A stretch of DNA of 16,498 nucleotides from an uncultured Candidatus Saccharibacteria bacterium (GCA_946479025.1 CAMLDM010000016.1:1-16498), one strand, 5' to 3'; positions 5,188 through 15,965 are shown, counted from the first letter of the stretch. The notes: a model not told the origin generated them from the letters alone. Program-made: numbers and translations.

Positions 5188-5574
5188 ATGTTGGGACGAG
5201 TGATAATCATTAGTGTAGTAGCGGCAATAGTGTTGCTTTCTGTGCTCTTGGAAACCTCAACTCCGGCAGCGATAGGTCCGCTCGGGATTCTTATAGTATT
5301 TATTTTAATGTATGTGTCAGTGCTCGGTGTGCTGACTTTTTTGTTGTTTGGCATCAGTAAGTTTATTGCTAGGGTGTCGGCGTCGACTGGCGCAAAAAGA
5401 CCTGTGAGTACGTTGACGCTGAGCCGTTCGTATTATTTTTCTTCGGTTCTTGCCTTGGCGCCAGTGATGTTTATCGGTATGCAGTCGGTGGGTAAGGTGG
5501 GATTTTATGACATCCTGCTAATTACACTTTTTATCGTTATATCTTGTATTTATATTTCAAAAAGGACGAGTTAA
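5188..5574 (+). CDS. Small multi-pass membrane protein of unknown function
   Basis: The 128-aa protein is strongly hydrophobic with about four predicted membrane segments: near residues 3-20, 28-52, 83-99 and 106-124. A polar loop with ARVSASTGAKRPVSTLTLSRSYYFSS lies between the second and third. The short C-terminal end SKRTS is basic and probably cytoplasmic. The start was set at ATG 5188 because an extended -10 box lies 7 nt upstream; a GTG at 5179 would overlap that box and add 3 residues. It stands between the gene-poor region and the secretion-ATPase cluster, in the same direction as the latter. I do not recognise a named family and assign no function. Confidence 0.75.
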   Translation: MLGRVIIISVVAAIVLLSVLLETSTPAAIGPLGILIVFILMYVSVLGVLTFLLFGISKFIARVSASTGAKRPVSTLTLSRSYYFSSVLALAPVMFIGMQSVGKVGFYDILLITLFIVISCIYISKRTS

Positions 5575-5600
5575 TAGCATATTATTACACGTTGTGATTA

Positions 5601-5609
5601 TGCTATAAT
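5601..5609 (+). promoter_or_regulatory. Extended -10 promoter of the 5617 gene
   Basis: TGCTATAAT, a perfect extended -10, ends 7 nt before the ATG at 5617. There is no Shine-Dalgarno sequence, which fits a leaderless message. A -35 hexamer is not seen. It probably also serves the ATPase gene downstream. Confidence 0.7.
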
Positions 5610-5616
5610 TACAGAT

Positions 5617-6039
5617 ATGGAACCCAAACTCCCCGCACCAAATCTTGGATCAGAGATATCGCCAGTGGAGTACGGTCAAAACATCGAACGTACGCCTCAG
5701 TTACCGACGCCGGAAGTTGGTGTTGAGCGGGGATACGAACGGCTTGAACAACGAAGTGAGGCTGCGCCTGCGGCTGTAGAGACGCCAGTACTACCACCAC
5801 CGGTCGCTATTCCTGTGCCTCCGGCAACAACGGACGACGATGCGACGGCCGCGCAACCAGATGACGGTATGCCGCTCGTGGCTAACGATGACGATCTTAT
5901 CGAAAAAGAATGGGTTGATAAGGCGAAAAAGATTATCGTTCAGACTAAGGATGACCCCTATAAGAGAGAACAAGAGGTAGGAAAGTTGCAGGCAGATTAT
6001 TTACGTAAACGCTATGGAAGGGAGCTGGGTGCCTCTTAG
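5617..6039 (+). CDS. Pro/Ala-rich protein with conserved-looking C-terminal helix, upstream of secretion ATPase
   Basis: The 140-aa protein has no signal peptide or membrane segment. Residues 1-90 are rich in Pro, Glu and Ala (for example PVLPPPVAIPVPPATT) and probably disordered. Residues 91-135 (from DDDLIEKEW through KRYGREL) are highly charged and likely helical. The frame ends 17 nt before the large ATPase gene, so the two are almost surely one transcription unit, and the protein may be a partner or adaptor of that ATPase. This is inference from position only. The upstream extended -10 box predicts a leaderless mRNA. No enzyme motif is present. Confidence 0.8.
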   Translation: MEPKLPAPNLGSEISPVEYGQNIERTPQLPTPEVGVERGYERLEQRSEAAPAAVETPVLPPPVAIPVPPATTDDDATAAQPDDGMPLVANDDDLIEKEWVDKAKKIIVQTKDDPYKREQEVGKLQADYLRKRYGRELGAS

Positions 6040-6056
6040 TAGGTACGCAGGGTAAT

Positions 6057-8840
6057 ATGGCAGGGGTATTTGTAAGCATATTCGTATTTGTCTTCCTTGG
6101 CTCAGCTGCGGGGATTTTTGCTTTTTCTCAGTACCGTAAGATGTTGCGCGAGGCAAAAAACTATGAACGTGGCCTGAAGATGGTCCCGATGCTGATCCAC
6201 CTCCCGCCATCAAGTGAAGACATAGAGAGTAATGGGCGCGACGAACGTGATCTGACGGAGGAGGTTCTGTCTCAGGCGCAGTCGATGTACAATATCATCG
6301 CCAGCACGGCCACCAAAGGGTTTAAGAGCAAAATGTATGGCCAGCGCCATTTATCGTTTGAGATTGTCGCGAACGAAGGGTTGGTGCATTATTACACAGT
6401 GGTTCCATCGGTGCTTGTGGATGTTGTCCGCCAAGCGGTTGCAGCGGCGTATCCGTCTGCTCGCCTTGAAGAGGTGACGGAGCGTAATATATTCAGCCAG
6501 GTAGGCAAGATGAGCGGAACAATCGGTGGCGAGTTTACACTCAAGAAGGATTTCGTTTATCCTATCGCAACCTACAAGGAGTCAAAGCAGGACGCCTCAC
6601 GGGCATTGCTAAACGCGCTATCTGCGGCTGGGCGGGAAGACGGAGTGGCTATTCAGCTGATGCTGCGCCCGGCCAGAGAAGGCTGGACAAAGAATTCTGT
6701 GGCGGCTGCAGAGAAAATTACAAAGAGTAAAGGCAAGAAGAAGACTGGTATTGGCGGCCTGATTGCACCTAAAGATCTTATGGAAGCACTCTGGCGTCCG
6801 CCCGAGACCAGTGAAGCGAAACCTGAGGATAAGCAGCTGACGTCTCTTGAACAAGCTACAGTCGAGGCGATCGAAGAAAAAACCCGATATCCCGGTTATG
6901 AAGTGCTGATTCGCGTTGTCGTGTCGTCAAATACAGCCGCGCACTCCCAGGCGCTCCTAAAAAATGTGGTCGCTGCTTTCGCACTGTTCGATTCCCCAAG
7001 TTATAACGGGTTTAAATTTGCGGTAACAAAGAATATCGAAGAGCTGGTGACGGCGTACATTTTTAGGTTTTTCCCTCAGACTGTAACGCAAAATGTTCTC
7101 AATAGTATTGAACTTGCGAGCATTTTCCATCTTCCGAACCAGTCGAATATCCCGACGTCACAGGTGCAGCGTCAGATGTCGAAGCAGGTGGACGGACCGA
7201 CGCAGGTGATGGATGAGGGATTCCTGCTGGGTTACAACGAATTCCGTGGCATGAAGAAGCCAATACGGCTCAGTACGAACGACCGCCGTCGCCACACCTA
7301 CATTATTGGTCAAACCGGTACCGGTAAGTCCGTACTGCTTGAGAATTTGGCATTCCAGGATATGATGGACGGTCGCGGTTTCGCATTCGTCGACCCGCAT
7401 GGCGATTCTGTTGAGACGCTGCTTGGAAAAGTGCCAAAAGAGCGCGTAGAGGATGTGATTTACTTTAATCCGGGCGATATGACGAATCCGATCGGACTGA
7501 ATATGTTCGAATTTGATCACCCAGATCAGAAGGACTTTTTGGTTCAGGAGGCGATCAATATGCTGTATGGCTTGTACGATCCGGGCCACACGGGTATTGT
7601 TGGGCCGCGCCTTGAACACATCTTTCGCAACTGTGCACTGCTATTAATGTCCGACCCTAACGGAGGGACTTTCATTGATATTCCAAAGCTTCTGATTGAC
7701 GAAGACTTTATGAAAAGCAAACTGAAGTACGTAAAAGATCAGACGGTGCTTGATTTCTGGACGAAGGAATTTCCGGCGTCGCAGAAGTCGAATGAATCTG
7801 GCGAGGTTGTCAGCTGGGTTGTCAGCAAATTCGGTCCGTTCATTAGTAACGACGCAATGCGCAATATCATTGGCCAGACGAAAAGCGGATTTAACCTGCG
7901 CGATATTATGGATAATAAGAAAATTCTCCTCGTTAACCTTAGTAAAGGTAAGATGGGTGAGCTTAACTCCAAATTGCTTGGTATTATCTTCGTCATGAAA
8001 TTCCAGGCGGCAGCTATGGGCCGTGCCGATATGCCGGAAGATCAACGTCAGGACTTTTCACTGTACGTAGATGAGTTCCAGAACTTTGCGACCGAAAGCT
8101 TTGAGTCAATTCTTTCTGAGGCACGTAAATACCGACTTAACCTTATACTTGGTAACCAATTTATGACCCAGCTGACCGATAAGATTCGCGAAGCGATCAT
8201 CGGAAACGTTGGAACGGTTATCAGTGGGCGTATTGGTATTACGGATGCCGAAATCCTAGTAAAGAAGTTCGCCCCTACGTTTGATGCGGAAGATCTTACT
8301 AAGATGCCAAATTATCAGTCGGTAACAAGCGTGATGATTAATAACGTGCCGTCCGCGCCGTTCAGTATGTCGTTCTTGCCTCCTATGGGCGAGCCGAACG
8401 GCCAGCTGAGCGATGCGTTAAAGCGCCTATCTGCAGCAAAATACGGCCGACCGCGCTCTCAGGTAGAGAAAGAGATATTCGAACGTCTTGGGGCGGGTGA
8501 GGCTGAAAGAAAGGCGAAAGCTGCCGCTAAAAAGACTCAGCAGCAACGTATGACTGGCATGGGTAGTGGCGGCTCCGGCTCGTCGTTCCTTGATGACTGG
8601 CTTGCAAAACGCAAGCAGATCAATAGCGGCAGCGGTCCAGCGATTACACCAAGTGGCGCACCAACGGTCGCGAAGCAAGTTTCTGCGGCTCCTCCAGCGG
8701 CGCCGCCCGAGCCGAATCCATTTCTGAATAAGCCGTCCGAGCCGATAGTCGCGCCTCCACCGCCACAAGACGACAGTCTTCATCTTCGAGGCGACAAAAA
8801 GAACGCCGATGGTGAAGTGTCAATCAAACTTCGTGACTAG
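6057..8840 (+). CDS. Membrane-anchored type IV secretion-like ATPase (VirD4/TraC/HerA-type)
   Basis: The 927-aa protein starts with one membrane segment (about residues 4-24) followed by Arg/Lys, so the bulk is cytoplasmic. A long N-terminal domain (about 30-390) precedes a RecA-like motor. Walker A is GQTGTGKS (418-425), followed by FAFVDPHGDS; Walker B is LYVDEFQNF with D672 and E673. Families with this layout are hexameric pumps that couple or drive DNA or protein export in type IV secretion. The last ~110 residues are Gly/Pro/Ala-rich and probably disordered, ending in a charged GEVSIKLRD tail. AGGG four nt before the ATG is the ribosome-binding site. No VirB channel genes lie nearby, so substrate and partners are unknown. 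A HerA-like DNA translocase role is the main alternative. Confidence 0.88.
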   Translation: MAGVFVSIFVFVFLGSAAGIFAFSQYRKMLREAKNYERGLKMVPMLIHLPPSSEDIESNGRDERDLTEEVLSQAQSMYNIIASTATKGFKSKMYGQRHLSFEIVANEGLVHYYTVVPSVLVDVVRQAVAAAYPSARLEEVTERNIFSQVGKMSGTIGGEFTLKKDFVYPIATYKESKQDASRALLNALSAAGREDGVAIQLMLRPAREGWTKNSVAAAEKITKSKGKKKTGIGGLIAPKDLMEALWRPPETSEAKPEDKQLTSLEQATVEAIEEKTRYPGYEVLIRVVVSSNTAAHSQALLKNVVAAFALFDSPSYNGFKFAVTKNIEELVTAYIFRFFPQTVTQNVLNSIELASIFHLPNQSNIPTSQVQRQMSKQVDGPTQVMDEGFLLGYNEFRGMKKPIRLSTNDRRRHTYIIGQTGTGKSVLLENLAFQDMMDGRGFAFVDPHGDSVETLLGKVPKERVEDVIYFNPGDMTNPIGLNMFEFDHPDQKDFLVQEAINMLYGLYDPGHTGIVGPRLEHIFRNCALLLMSDPNGGTFIDIPKLLIDEDFMKSKLKYVKDQTVLDFWTKEFPASQKSNESGEVVSWVVSKFGPFISNDAMRNIIGQTKSGFNLRDIMDNKKILLVNLSKGKMGELNSKLLGIIFVMKFQAAAMGRADMPEDQRQDFSLYVDEFQNFATESFESILSEARKYRLNLILGNQFMTQLTDKIREAIIGNVGTVISGRIGITDAEILVKKFAPTFDAEDLTKMPNYQSVTSVMINNVPSAPFSMSFLPPMGEPNGQLSDALKRLSAAKYGRPRSQVEKEIFERLGAGEAERKAKAAAKKTQQQRMTGMGSGGSGSSFLDDWLAKRKQINSGSGPAITPSGAPTVAKQVSAAPPAAPPEPNPFLNKPSEPIVAPPPPQDDSLHLRGDKKNADGEVSIKLRD

Positions 8841-8858
8841 TAGTTAGAAAAAATCTAC

Positions 8859-9434
8859 TTACTTTCGGCCAGTGACCATGACTTTGAGAAAGTCGTAAAC
8901 GTTGCCGAGCACCCATCCGGCAAGAAATGCACCGATCGTTTCGAAGCCCGAGAGAGGGTAGCCGAGATTTTTTGCAATTAAATAAACCGCAAGCGTAAGG
9001 ACAAAGGCGAAGATGGCTCCCGAGAGGATAGCATTCGGGCGGGCGACAGTAGTTGCTCCGACATCACTAATCTTCTCGACCGTCTTATTGTGGATAACCC
9101 TGCTGAATGTCCGGCTGGCAGGTGACATATGCGTCCTAATGTCCTGCATGGCCGCGTTAAAGCTGGCGTCGCGCTCAGCGGTCCCGATAGGACCATTATG
9201 TGAGCGCTCTACGGAGGAAGGCAAAGGGTCAATTTCGGCTTTTTTCTCACGCTCTATGCTCGTGGCTTTTTCTAATGCCTCATGGCGGGCATCTTCCAAG
9301 TTTTCGTGTTGGTTCTCGCTAGCTTTCTCCAGATTCTCGCGCAACTTTTCGCGGTGCTCGATGCCAGCTTTCTCCAGTGCCTCGCGGTCGTGTTCTTGTT
9401 CGGCACCAAAGTTGATTTTTTCTGTACTACCCAT
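8859..9434 (-). CDS. Coiled-coil protein with C-terminal membrane segments, unknown function
   Basis: The start MGSTEKINF at 9434 is preferred because GAGGAAG (9438-9444) lies just upstream; this gives 191 aa. A second ATG at 9452 overlaps the stop of the preceding gene (TAATG) and would add 6 residues without its own ribosome-binding site. Residues 10-70 are very rich in Glu, Lys, His and Asn and repeat the motif EALEKA, ENLEKA, ENLEDA, EALEKA, which indicates a helical coiled coil. Two hydrophobic segments follow near the C-terminus: AILSGAIFAFVLTLAVYLIA, and IGAFLAGWVLGNVYDFL. The N-terminal part probably faces the cytoplasm. The gene is the second of a two-gene unit with the LPHTG surface protein and converges on the ATPase gene. 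A role in the same envelope module is inferred. Confidence 0.8.
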   Translation of the reverse strand: MGSTEKINFGAEQEHDREALEKAGIEHREKLRENLEKASENQHENLEDARHEALEKATSIEREKKAEIDPLPSSVERSHNGPIGTAERDASFNAAMQDIRTHMSPASRTFSRVIHNKTVEKISDVGATTVARPNAILSGAIFAFVLTLAVYLIAKNLGYPLSGFETIGAFLAGWVLGNVYDFLKVMVTGRK

Positions 9435-9451
9435 GAGCTTCCTCGTATCCA

Positions 9452-10768
9452 TTAAATTGTACCAGCGTTGAGATCACGGCGGACAAGCCGTACCTCTTTT
9501 TTGACTTGTCTTGCGCGAGCGTAAAAGTAAACGACAACGGCGAGAACGATACCGGCGAAAGCCATATTTTCTGTCGCACCCGTGTGCGGCAGTTCGGCGA
9601 CGACCTGTTCTACTACTTTAGGTGAAGGGCAATCGACGGCAACGGTGGTTGTGTTGCTCGCAAAGTTATTGACCATGCGGCAGTTATATGACTCTAGATT
9701 ACCTGGGCTTTGGGGCGTTGCCGGGATCATTGATTTTACTTGTACGCCGACGATCTTTTCTACGGTCTGACCCGGCTTAATACTGAGCGCAGGCCACGAT
9801 ATGACATTTGCTTTTTCGACAGGCGTCGTTTGGTCGTTTTTCGCGATAGTGCCACCACCTGTATCGACGATATCTGCATATTCTACAACATCTGAAAGGT
9901 TGTCCTGAACCGTGTAAATGCCCGTTGTTTTTCCTACGTTTCTTACAATGAGATGATATTCTAATCTATCGCCCGGCTTAGCCGTTGTATTATTGGCATT
10001 GGTTATGGTTTGAGAAATATTACGTACGCTTTTGGAAAAGAGAAATTCCGAGTGACACTTTTCGTCTTTATACCAGAGCTTGTTGTCATTTTCGCATGGT
10101 TTGCAATCCGGGCTGTTTTTCGGAAGCGTGGCGTTGAGTGGGCATGGAGTTGGGGGTTTTGGTGGCGGGGGAGGTAGCGTAACGAATGCGGGGTTTCCGC
10201 AGCCGCTCATAATGGCAAACCATTGCCCGTCAACGGCCCGCTTGCCGACGACTGCGTGGTAGGTTGAGCCGTGTTTCGATGTCCAGGACCCGGAATCGAA
10301 CTTGTGTAGGCCGCTTCCGTAAACAGTTGTAGACGTATTAGTAATTTTGTAGGGAGTTCGTTGCCATGAGTAGGAGGCAGACCTTCCAACGCTTTTAATT
10401 GTGTTGTTTTTGTCGAGTGAATTAAACGTCGTCCACTTTCCGTTCACGATATCCTGGCGGGTAATACCAAATTGGGCATAAATTTGCTGCAGATCTTTAT
10501 GACCAGCGCTATCCTGATTGCGGTCGTATATGGCGAGAAGATCGTTCTTATCTTTGAAGCCGCCGTAAATAATGTTGTTACCGTTTGCTGCGTTTGCCGA
10601 CTCGGGCGGCGTAAAAACAGCAAAAAGTTGAATAACAAGCGCAAGGGCGGTGAAAATAAGTCCGACACGTCGAGTCGTCTCCTCTTTTCGGAGTCGTTTT
10701 GCATAAAAACCCAGCTGTCCGACCAAAGCAGGGCTAAAGGCTAAATTCGAAACTATCTTCCTAAACAT
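9452..10768 (-). CDS. LPxTG-like cell-surface protein with DUF11-like domain
   Basis: The 438-aa protein has a cytoplasmic lead of about 34 residues, then a hydrophobic export segment (35-53) ending ESANAANG, a plausible signal-peptidase site near residue 60. An unrecognised extracellular domain covers 62-195. A Pro-rich linker (198-209) and a Cys-containing hinge (209, 222, 225, 238) follow. Residues 248-375 look like a DUF11 domain (AKPGDRLEYHLIVRNVG, ISWPALSIKPGQTVE), a beta-sandwich common in surface proteins. LPHTG (393-397), a hydrophobic helix (403-417) and a basic tail form a sortase-type anchor, but the ~21-residue tail is longer than usual. No sortase gene lies in the window. It is the first gene of the unit that includes the 8859 gene. 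No clear ribosome-binding site is seen. Confidence 0.85.
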   Translation of the reverse strand: MFRKIVSNLAFSPALVGQLGFYAKRLRKEETTRRVGLIFTALALVIQLFAVFTPPESANAANGNNIIYGGFKDKNDLLAIYDRNQDSAGHKDLQQIYAQFGITRQDIVNGKWTTFNSLDKNNTIKSVGRSASYSWQRTPYKITNTSTTVYGSGLHKFDSGSWTSKHGSTYHAVVGKRAVDGQWFAIMSGCGNPAFVTLPPPPPKPPTPCPLNATLPKNSPDCKPCENDNKLWYKDEKCHSEFLFSKSVRNISQTITNANNTTAKPGDRLEYHLIVRNVGKTTGIYTVQDNLSDVVEYADIVDTGGGTIAKNDQTTPVEKANVISWPALSIKPGQTVEKIVGVQVKSMIPATPQSPGNLESYNCRMVNNFASNTTTVAVDCPSPKVVEQVVAELPHTGATENMAFAGIVLAVVVYFYARARQVKKEVRLVRRDLNAGTI

Positions 10769-10818
10769 TTTATGTGTCTGCCTATTTATTTTTTGTTTTT
10801 GTTAGACCTCTTGCTACA

Positions 10819-10848
10819 AGATTAGCATAAGAAATATGTTCAACGCAA
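10819..10848 (-). promoter_or_regulatory. Promoter candidate for the surface-protein unit
   Basis: On the minus strand, TTGCGT (10843-10848) is followed after 18 nt by TAATCT (10819-10824) with TGC directly before it (extended -10). The start would be near 10812, leaving a leader of about 44 nt. Confidence 0.4.
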
Positions 10849-10863
10849 TAGCTTGAGTGAACA
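10837..10863. repeat. Inverted repeat between divergent promoters, possible operator
   Basis: TGTTCA (10837-10842) and TGAACA (10858-10863) are exact reverse complements 15 nt apart. The pair spans both the gyrB -35 and the -35 of the divergent gene. It is short, so a regulator site is only a suggestion. Confidence 0.25.
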
Positions 10864-10881
10864 CAATTTATTCTGTATAAT
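10853..10881 (+). promoter_or_regulatory. gyrB-gyrA operon promoter
   Basis: TTGAGT (10853-10858) and a perfect TATAAT (10876-10881) are separated by 17 nt. The transcript would start near 10889, leaving a leader of about 36 nt with GAGGGA just before the gyrB ATG. Confidence 0.8.
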
Positions 10882-10918
10882 GTAAGAAATGTAAATAGCT
10901 GAAATGTCTGAATAGTGA

Positions 10919-12904
<1,986 letters not shown>

Positions 12905-12905
12905 T

Positions 12906-15425
12906 ATGGACGACAAAGCAATGGACAAAACGCCGAACGAGAACGAACCGATAGAAGCTGCCGAGACTGCGACGCCGGGTATTGAGCGCCGAACGCTTGA
13001 AAATGTGATGCAGGATAGCTTTTTCCGCTATTCGATGAGTGTTATCATCGATCGCGCATTGCCGGATGTTCGCGATGGTCTCAAGCCGGTGCATCGCCGT
13101 ATTTTGTACTCAATGGAGGCAAACGGCTGGCGCAGTGGGGGTAAATTCGTGAAAAGTGCGCGCGTTGTCGGTGACGTGATTGGTAAGTATCACCCGCACG
13201 GCGATACCTCGATCTACGATTCGATGGTGCGCTTGGCGCAGCCATGGTCACTCCGTATGCCGCTGGTGAACGGCCAGGGAAACTTCGGTTCGATGGATGG
13301 CGACGAGGCCGCAGCCTACCGATACACCGAAGCGAAGATGACTCGCATCGCCGAGGAAATGCTTGTTGATATCAATAAAGATACGGTCGATTTCCGTGAT
13401 AACTTCGATGGCTCCGAGCGTGAGCCGTCGGTACTGCCGGCCAAAATCCCGAACTTGCTGCTAAACGGCCAGATTGGTATTGCTGTCGGTATGGCAACCA
13501 ACATTCCGCCGCATAACCTCGGTGAATTGGTCGACGCTTCGGTTGAGCTGATTGATAACGAGAATGCTACGATCGACGATCTCCTCAAGCATGTTAAGGG
13601 GCCAGACTTCCCAACGGGCGCTGTCGTGTATGGTGGGGCGCCGATGAAGCAGGCGTATCAAACCGGTCGCGGTAGCGTTATGATGCGCGCCGTCGCGGAT
13701 ATTGAAGAGACCAAAAAAGGGCGTCATCAAATCGTCGTTACCGAAATTCCATATGGTGTGAACAAGGCAACGCTTATTGAAAAGATCGCTGAGTTGGTTA
13801 AAGAGAAGAAAATCAACGGTATTGCCGATCTTCGCGACGAAACAGCTCGTGGCAAGGTTCGTGTTGTCATCGAGCTGAAGAAGGACGCATATCCGAAGAA
13901 ACTGCTCAATCAGCTTTACAAGCTGACCGCGCTTCAAACGAGCTTCAACTTCAACATGCTCTCGCTTGTGGACGGTATCCAGCCGCGCATCCTTGGTCTG
14001 CAGGAAATGCTGCAGGAGTTCATCAAGCACCGCCAAAAGGTGGTTCGCCGCCGTACGGAATTCGAGCTTAAGAAGGCGAAAGAACGTGCGCATATCCTCG
14101 AAGGCTACAAAATCGCGCTCGATCACATCGACGAAGTCATTAAGCTGATCCGCGCCAGCCGTACGCAGGAAGATGCCCAGAAGGGGTTGATGGAGAAGTT
14201 TAGCTTGAGTGAAATTCAGGCTCTCGCTATCTTGGCGATGCAGTTGCGTCGCTTGACTGGTCTGTCTCGAGAAGAAATTGAAAATGAGTTGAAAGAATTA
14301 CAACAGCTTATTGCTAAGCTCGAAGGAATTCTGGCTGATGAAAAGGAAATTCTGAAGGTTATCAAGACCGAATTGCTTGAGATGAAAGAAAAGTACGGTG
14401 ATGAGCGACGCTCGAAGATGATCAACCACGAGCTTGGTAAATTCAGTGACGAGGAGCTTATTCCTGAAGAAGATTCCGTTATACTTCTTACAACGGAAAA
14501 CTACATAAAGCGCACGCTACTTAGTGAATACCGTCGCCAAAATCGTGGCGGTAAGGGAAAGCGCGGTATGACAACCAAGGAAGAGGACATCATTGACCAG
14601 CTGGTTCCAGCAAGTACGCATGATTATCTGCTGTTCTTTACGAACCGTGGTCGCATTTTCCGGCTGAAGGCGTATGAGGTACCGGCTGCAAGTCTCGCCG
14701 CGAAAGGTGTTGCGGCGGTAAATCTACTCCAGCTTCAGCCTGAAGAAAAAATCACATCGATTATCTGCCACGGCAAGGATGTGAATGATGACGGGTTCCT
14801 CTTTATGGCGACCACCAAGGGAACGGTAAAGAAGACACCGCTCAAGGATTATGCGAATATCCGGACGAACGGTCTTATTGCAATCAAGCTTGATGAGGGT
14901 GATGAACTTCGCTGGATCAAGAAAACAACAGGCAAAAACGATGTAATTGTATCAACATCAGCCGGACAAGCCGTTCGCTTTAATGAATCGGACGCGCGCC
15001 CTATGGGCCGATCTGCTCGCGGCGTGCGTGGGGTCCGCCTCCGACCGAACGACCGGGTGGTTGGTATGGATATCGTTGAAGACGACGGACAGCGGTTGCT
15101 CGTTATTAGTAAGAACGGCTACGGAAAGATCACAAAAGCTGCCAACTTCCCAAGCCATAAGCGGGGAGGTGTTGGCATCAAAGCGGCGGTTGTTACGGCA
15201 AAGACCGGTCCAATCATCTCTGTGCGCACGCTGGATGCTGACGCGGGTGAAGTGCTGATGATCTCCGACAAGGGGCAAACGATCCGCATCGGTCTGAAGG
15301 ATGTCCCAACCCTTGGCCGTACGACACAGGGTGTTCGCATTATGCGCCTTGGTGACGGTGACGCAGTCTCGTCTTTGGGGCTTATGCCGGAACAATCACA
15401 AGCAACGGAAAACGAAGAGGAGTAA
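12906..15425 (+). CDS. gyrA: DNA gyrase subunit A
   Basis: GyrA cuts and rejoins DNA and wraps it for supercoiling. The 839-aa protein has the breakage-reunion domain with catalytic Tyr140 ([11 protein letters not shown]) and the quinolone-determining stretch [14 protein letters not shown], where T101, S102 and D105 correspond to E. coli Ser83, Ala84 and Asp87. The C-terminal beta-pinwheel begins after about residue 520 and contains the GyrA-box variant QNRGGKG (545-551), which marks gyrase rather than topoisomerase IV. The end is short and acidic (ATENEEE). The ATG at 12906 follows the gyrB stop by one base; AGAGG sits in the gyrB end. A second Met five codons later is possible but has no better ribosome-binding site. 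Confidence 0.97.
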   Translation: MDDKAMDKTPNENEPIEAAETATPGIERRTLENVMQDSFFRYSMSVIIDRALPDVRDGLKPVHRRILYSMEANGWRSGGKFVKSARVVGDVIGKYHPHGDTSIYDSMVRLAQPWSLRMPLVNGQGNFGSMDGDEAAAYRYTEAKMTRIAEEMLVDINKDTVDFRDNFDGSEREPSVLPAKIPNLLLNGQIGIAVGMATNIPPHNLGELVDASVELIDNENATIDDLLKHVKGPDFPTGAVVYGGAPMKQAYQTGRGSVMMRAVADIEETKKGRHQIVVTEIPYGVNKATLIEKIAELVKEKKINGIADLRDETARGKVRVVIELKKDAYPKKLLNQLYKLTALQTSFNFNMLSLVDGIQPRILGLQEMLQEFIKHRQKVVRRRTEFELKKAKERAHILEGYKIALDHIDEVIKLIRASRTQEDAQKGLMEKFSLSEIQALAILAMQLRRLTGLSREEIENELKELQQLIAKLEGILADEKEILKVIKTELLEMKEKYGDERRSKMINHELGKFSDEELIPEEDSVILLTTENYIKRTLLSEYRRQNRGGKGKRGMTTKEEDIIDQLVPASTHDYLLFFTNRGRIFRLKAYEVPAASLAAKGVAAVNLLQLQPEEKITSIICHGKDVNDDGFLFMATTKGTVKKTPLKDYANIRTNGLIAIKLDEGDELRWIKKTTGKNDVIVSTSAGQAVRFNESDARPMGRSARGVRGVRLRPNDRVVGMDIVEDDGQRLLVISKNGYGKITKAANFPSHKRGGVGIKAAVVTAKTGPIISVRTLDADAGEVLMISDKGQTIRIGLKDVPTLGRTTQGVRIMRLGDGDAVSSLGLMPEQSQATENEEE

Positions 15426-15426
15426 C

Positions 15427-15858
15427 ATGAAGATGATCTCGCCCTACTTACTAGCAGTTATCGCCGCATGGCTGATTGCTCAGGGGGCGAAATATCTTCT
15501 TGTTGCAGTCCGCCAGCGTCGTTTCGATCATTTTCGGCAGCTTTACCTTTCGGGGAATATGCCGAGCGCTCACAGTGCGACGGTTACCGCACTTATCGTT
15601 GTGATTGGTTTTCGTGACGGTATCGATTCGGGGCTGTTCAGCCTTGCCGCGCTATTTGGCGCAATCGTTATGTATGACGCCATGATGGTGCGGCGATCCT
15701 CCGGTGAGCAGGGAATCGCTATCCAAGGGCTTATTAAAGAACAGAAAAGCAAGGTAGCGCTGCCGCGAGCAGCAAAGGGCCACACCCCTGTTGAGGTCGC
15801 TGTTGGGGCAGTTCTCGGAGCGGTTATTGGTCTGGTTGTCTTTTTAGCAACAAAATAA
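15427..15858 (+). CDS. Divergent PAP2 family (DUF212) membrane protein
   Basis: The 143-aa protein matches the DUF212 / YuiD-like divergent PAP2 family: an N-terminal helix (YLLAVIAAWLIAQGAKYLL), the phosphatase-like GNMPSAHSATVTAL motif (about 40-53), VMYDAMMVRRSSGEQ, and a final GHTPVEVAVGAVLGAVIGLVVF segment. Three to four membrane helices are likely. PAP2 enzymes remove phosphate from lipids such as undecaprenyl or phosphatidyl phosphates; activity of this divergent branch is not established. The start is the ATG one base after the gyrA stop, with a strong GAGGAG ribosome-binding site at 15417-15422. It is co-transcribed with gyrBA. An in-frame extension upstream to 15301 only overlaps gyrA and is not real. 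Confidence 0.92.
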   Translation: MKMISPYLLAVIAAWLIAQGAKYLLVAVRQRRFDHFRQLYLSGNMPSAHSATVTALIVVIGFRDGIDSGLFSLAALFGAIVMYDAMMVRRSSGEQGIAIQGLIKEQKSKVALPRAAKGHTPVEVAVGAVLGAVIGLVVFLATK

Positions 15859-15871
15859 TTCCAAATAACCC

Positions 15872-15901
15872 TTGACGCCCCGGCTACTCATGCGGTATGC
15901 T
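15872..15901 (+). promoter_or_regulatory. rRNA operon promoter P1
   Basis: TTGACG (15872-15877) and TATGCT (15896-15901) are 18 nt apart, starting 13 nt after the DUF212 stop. Transcription would start near 15908. A small hairpin, CAACT-GTGG-AGTTG (15935-15948), lies between P1 and P2. Confidence 0.65.
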
Positions 15902-15965
15902 AGTCAACAGTCTGGTCGCTGGGAAGGCGATAAACAACTGTGGAGTTGAACAGATCAAATGAACT

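Noticed and set aside
8838..8862. Terminator between the convergent ATPase and coiled-coil genes
   Set aside because: Only a 5-bp AGTAG/CTACT stem with an A-rich loop; too weak to call.
15301..15426. N-terminal extension of the DUF212 protein
   Set aside because: It only overlaps gyrA, while ATG 15427 has a strong GAGGAG site and matches the family's start.
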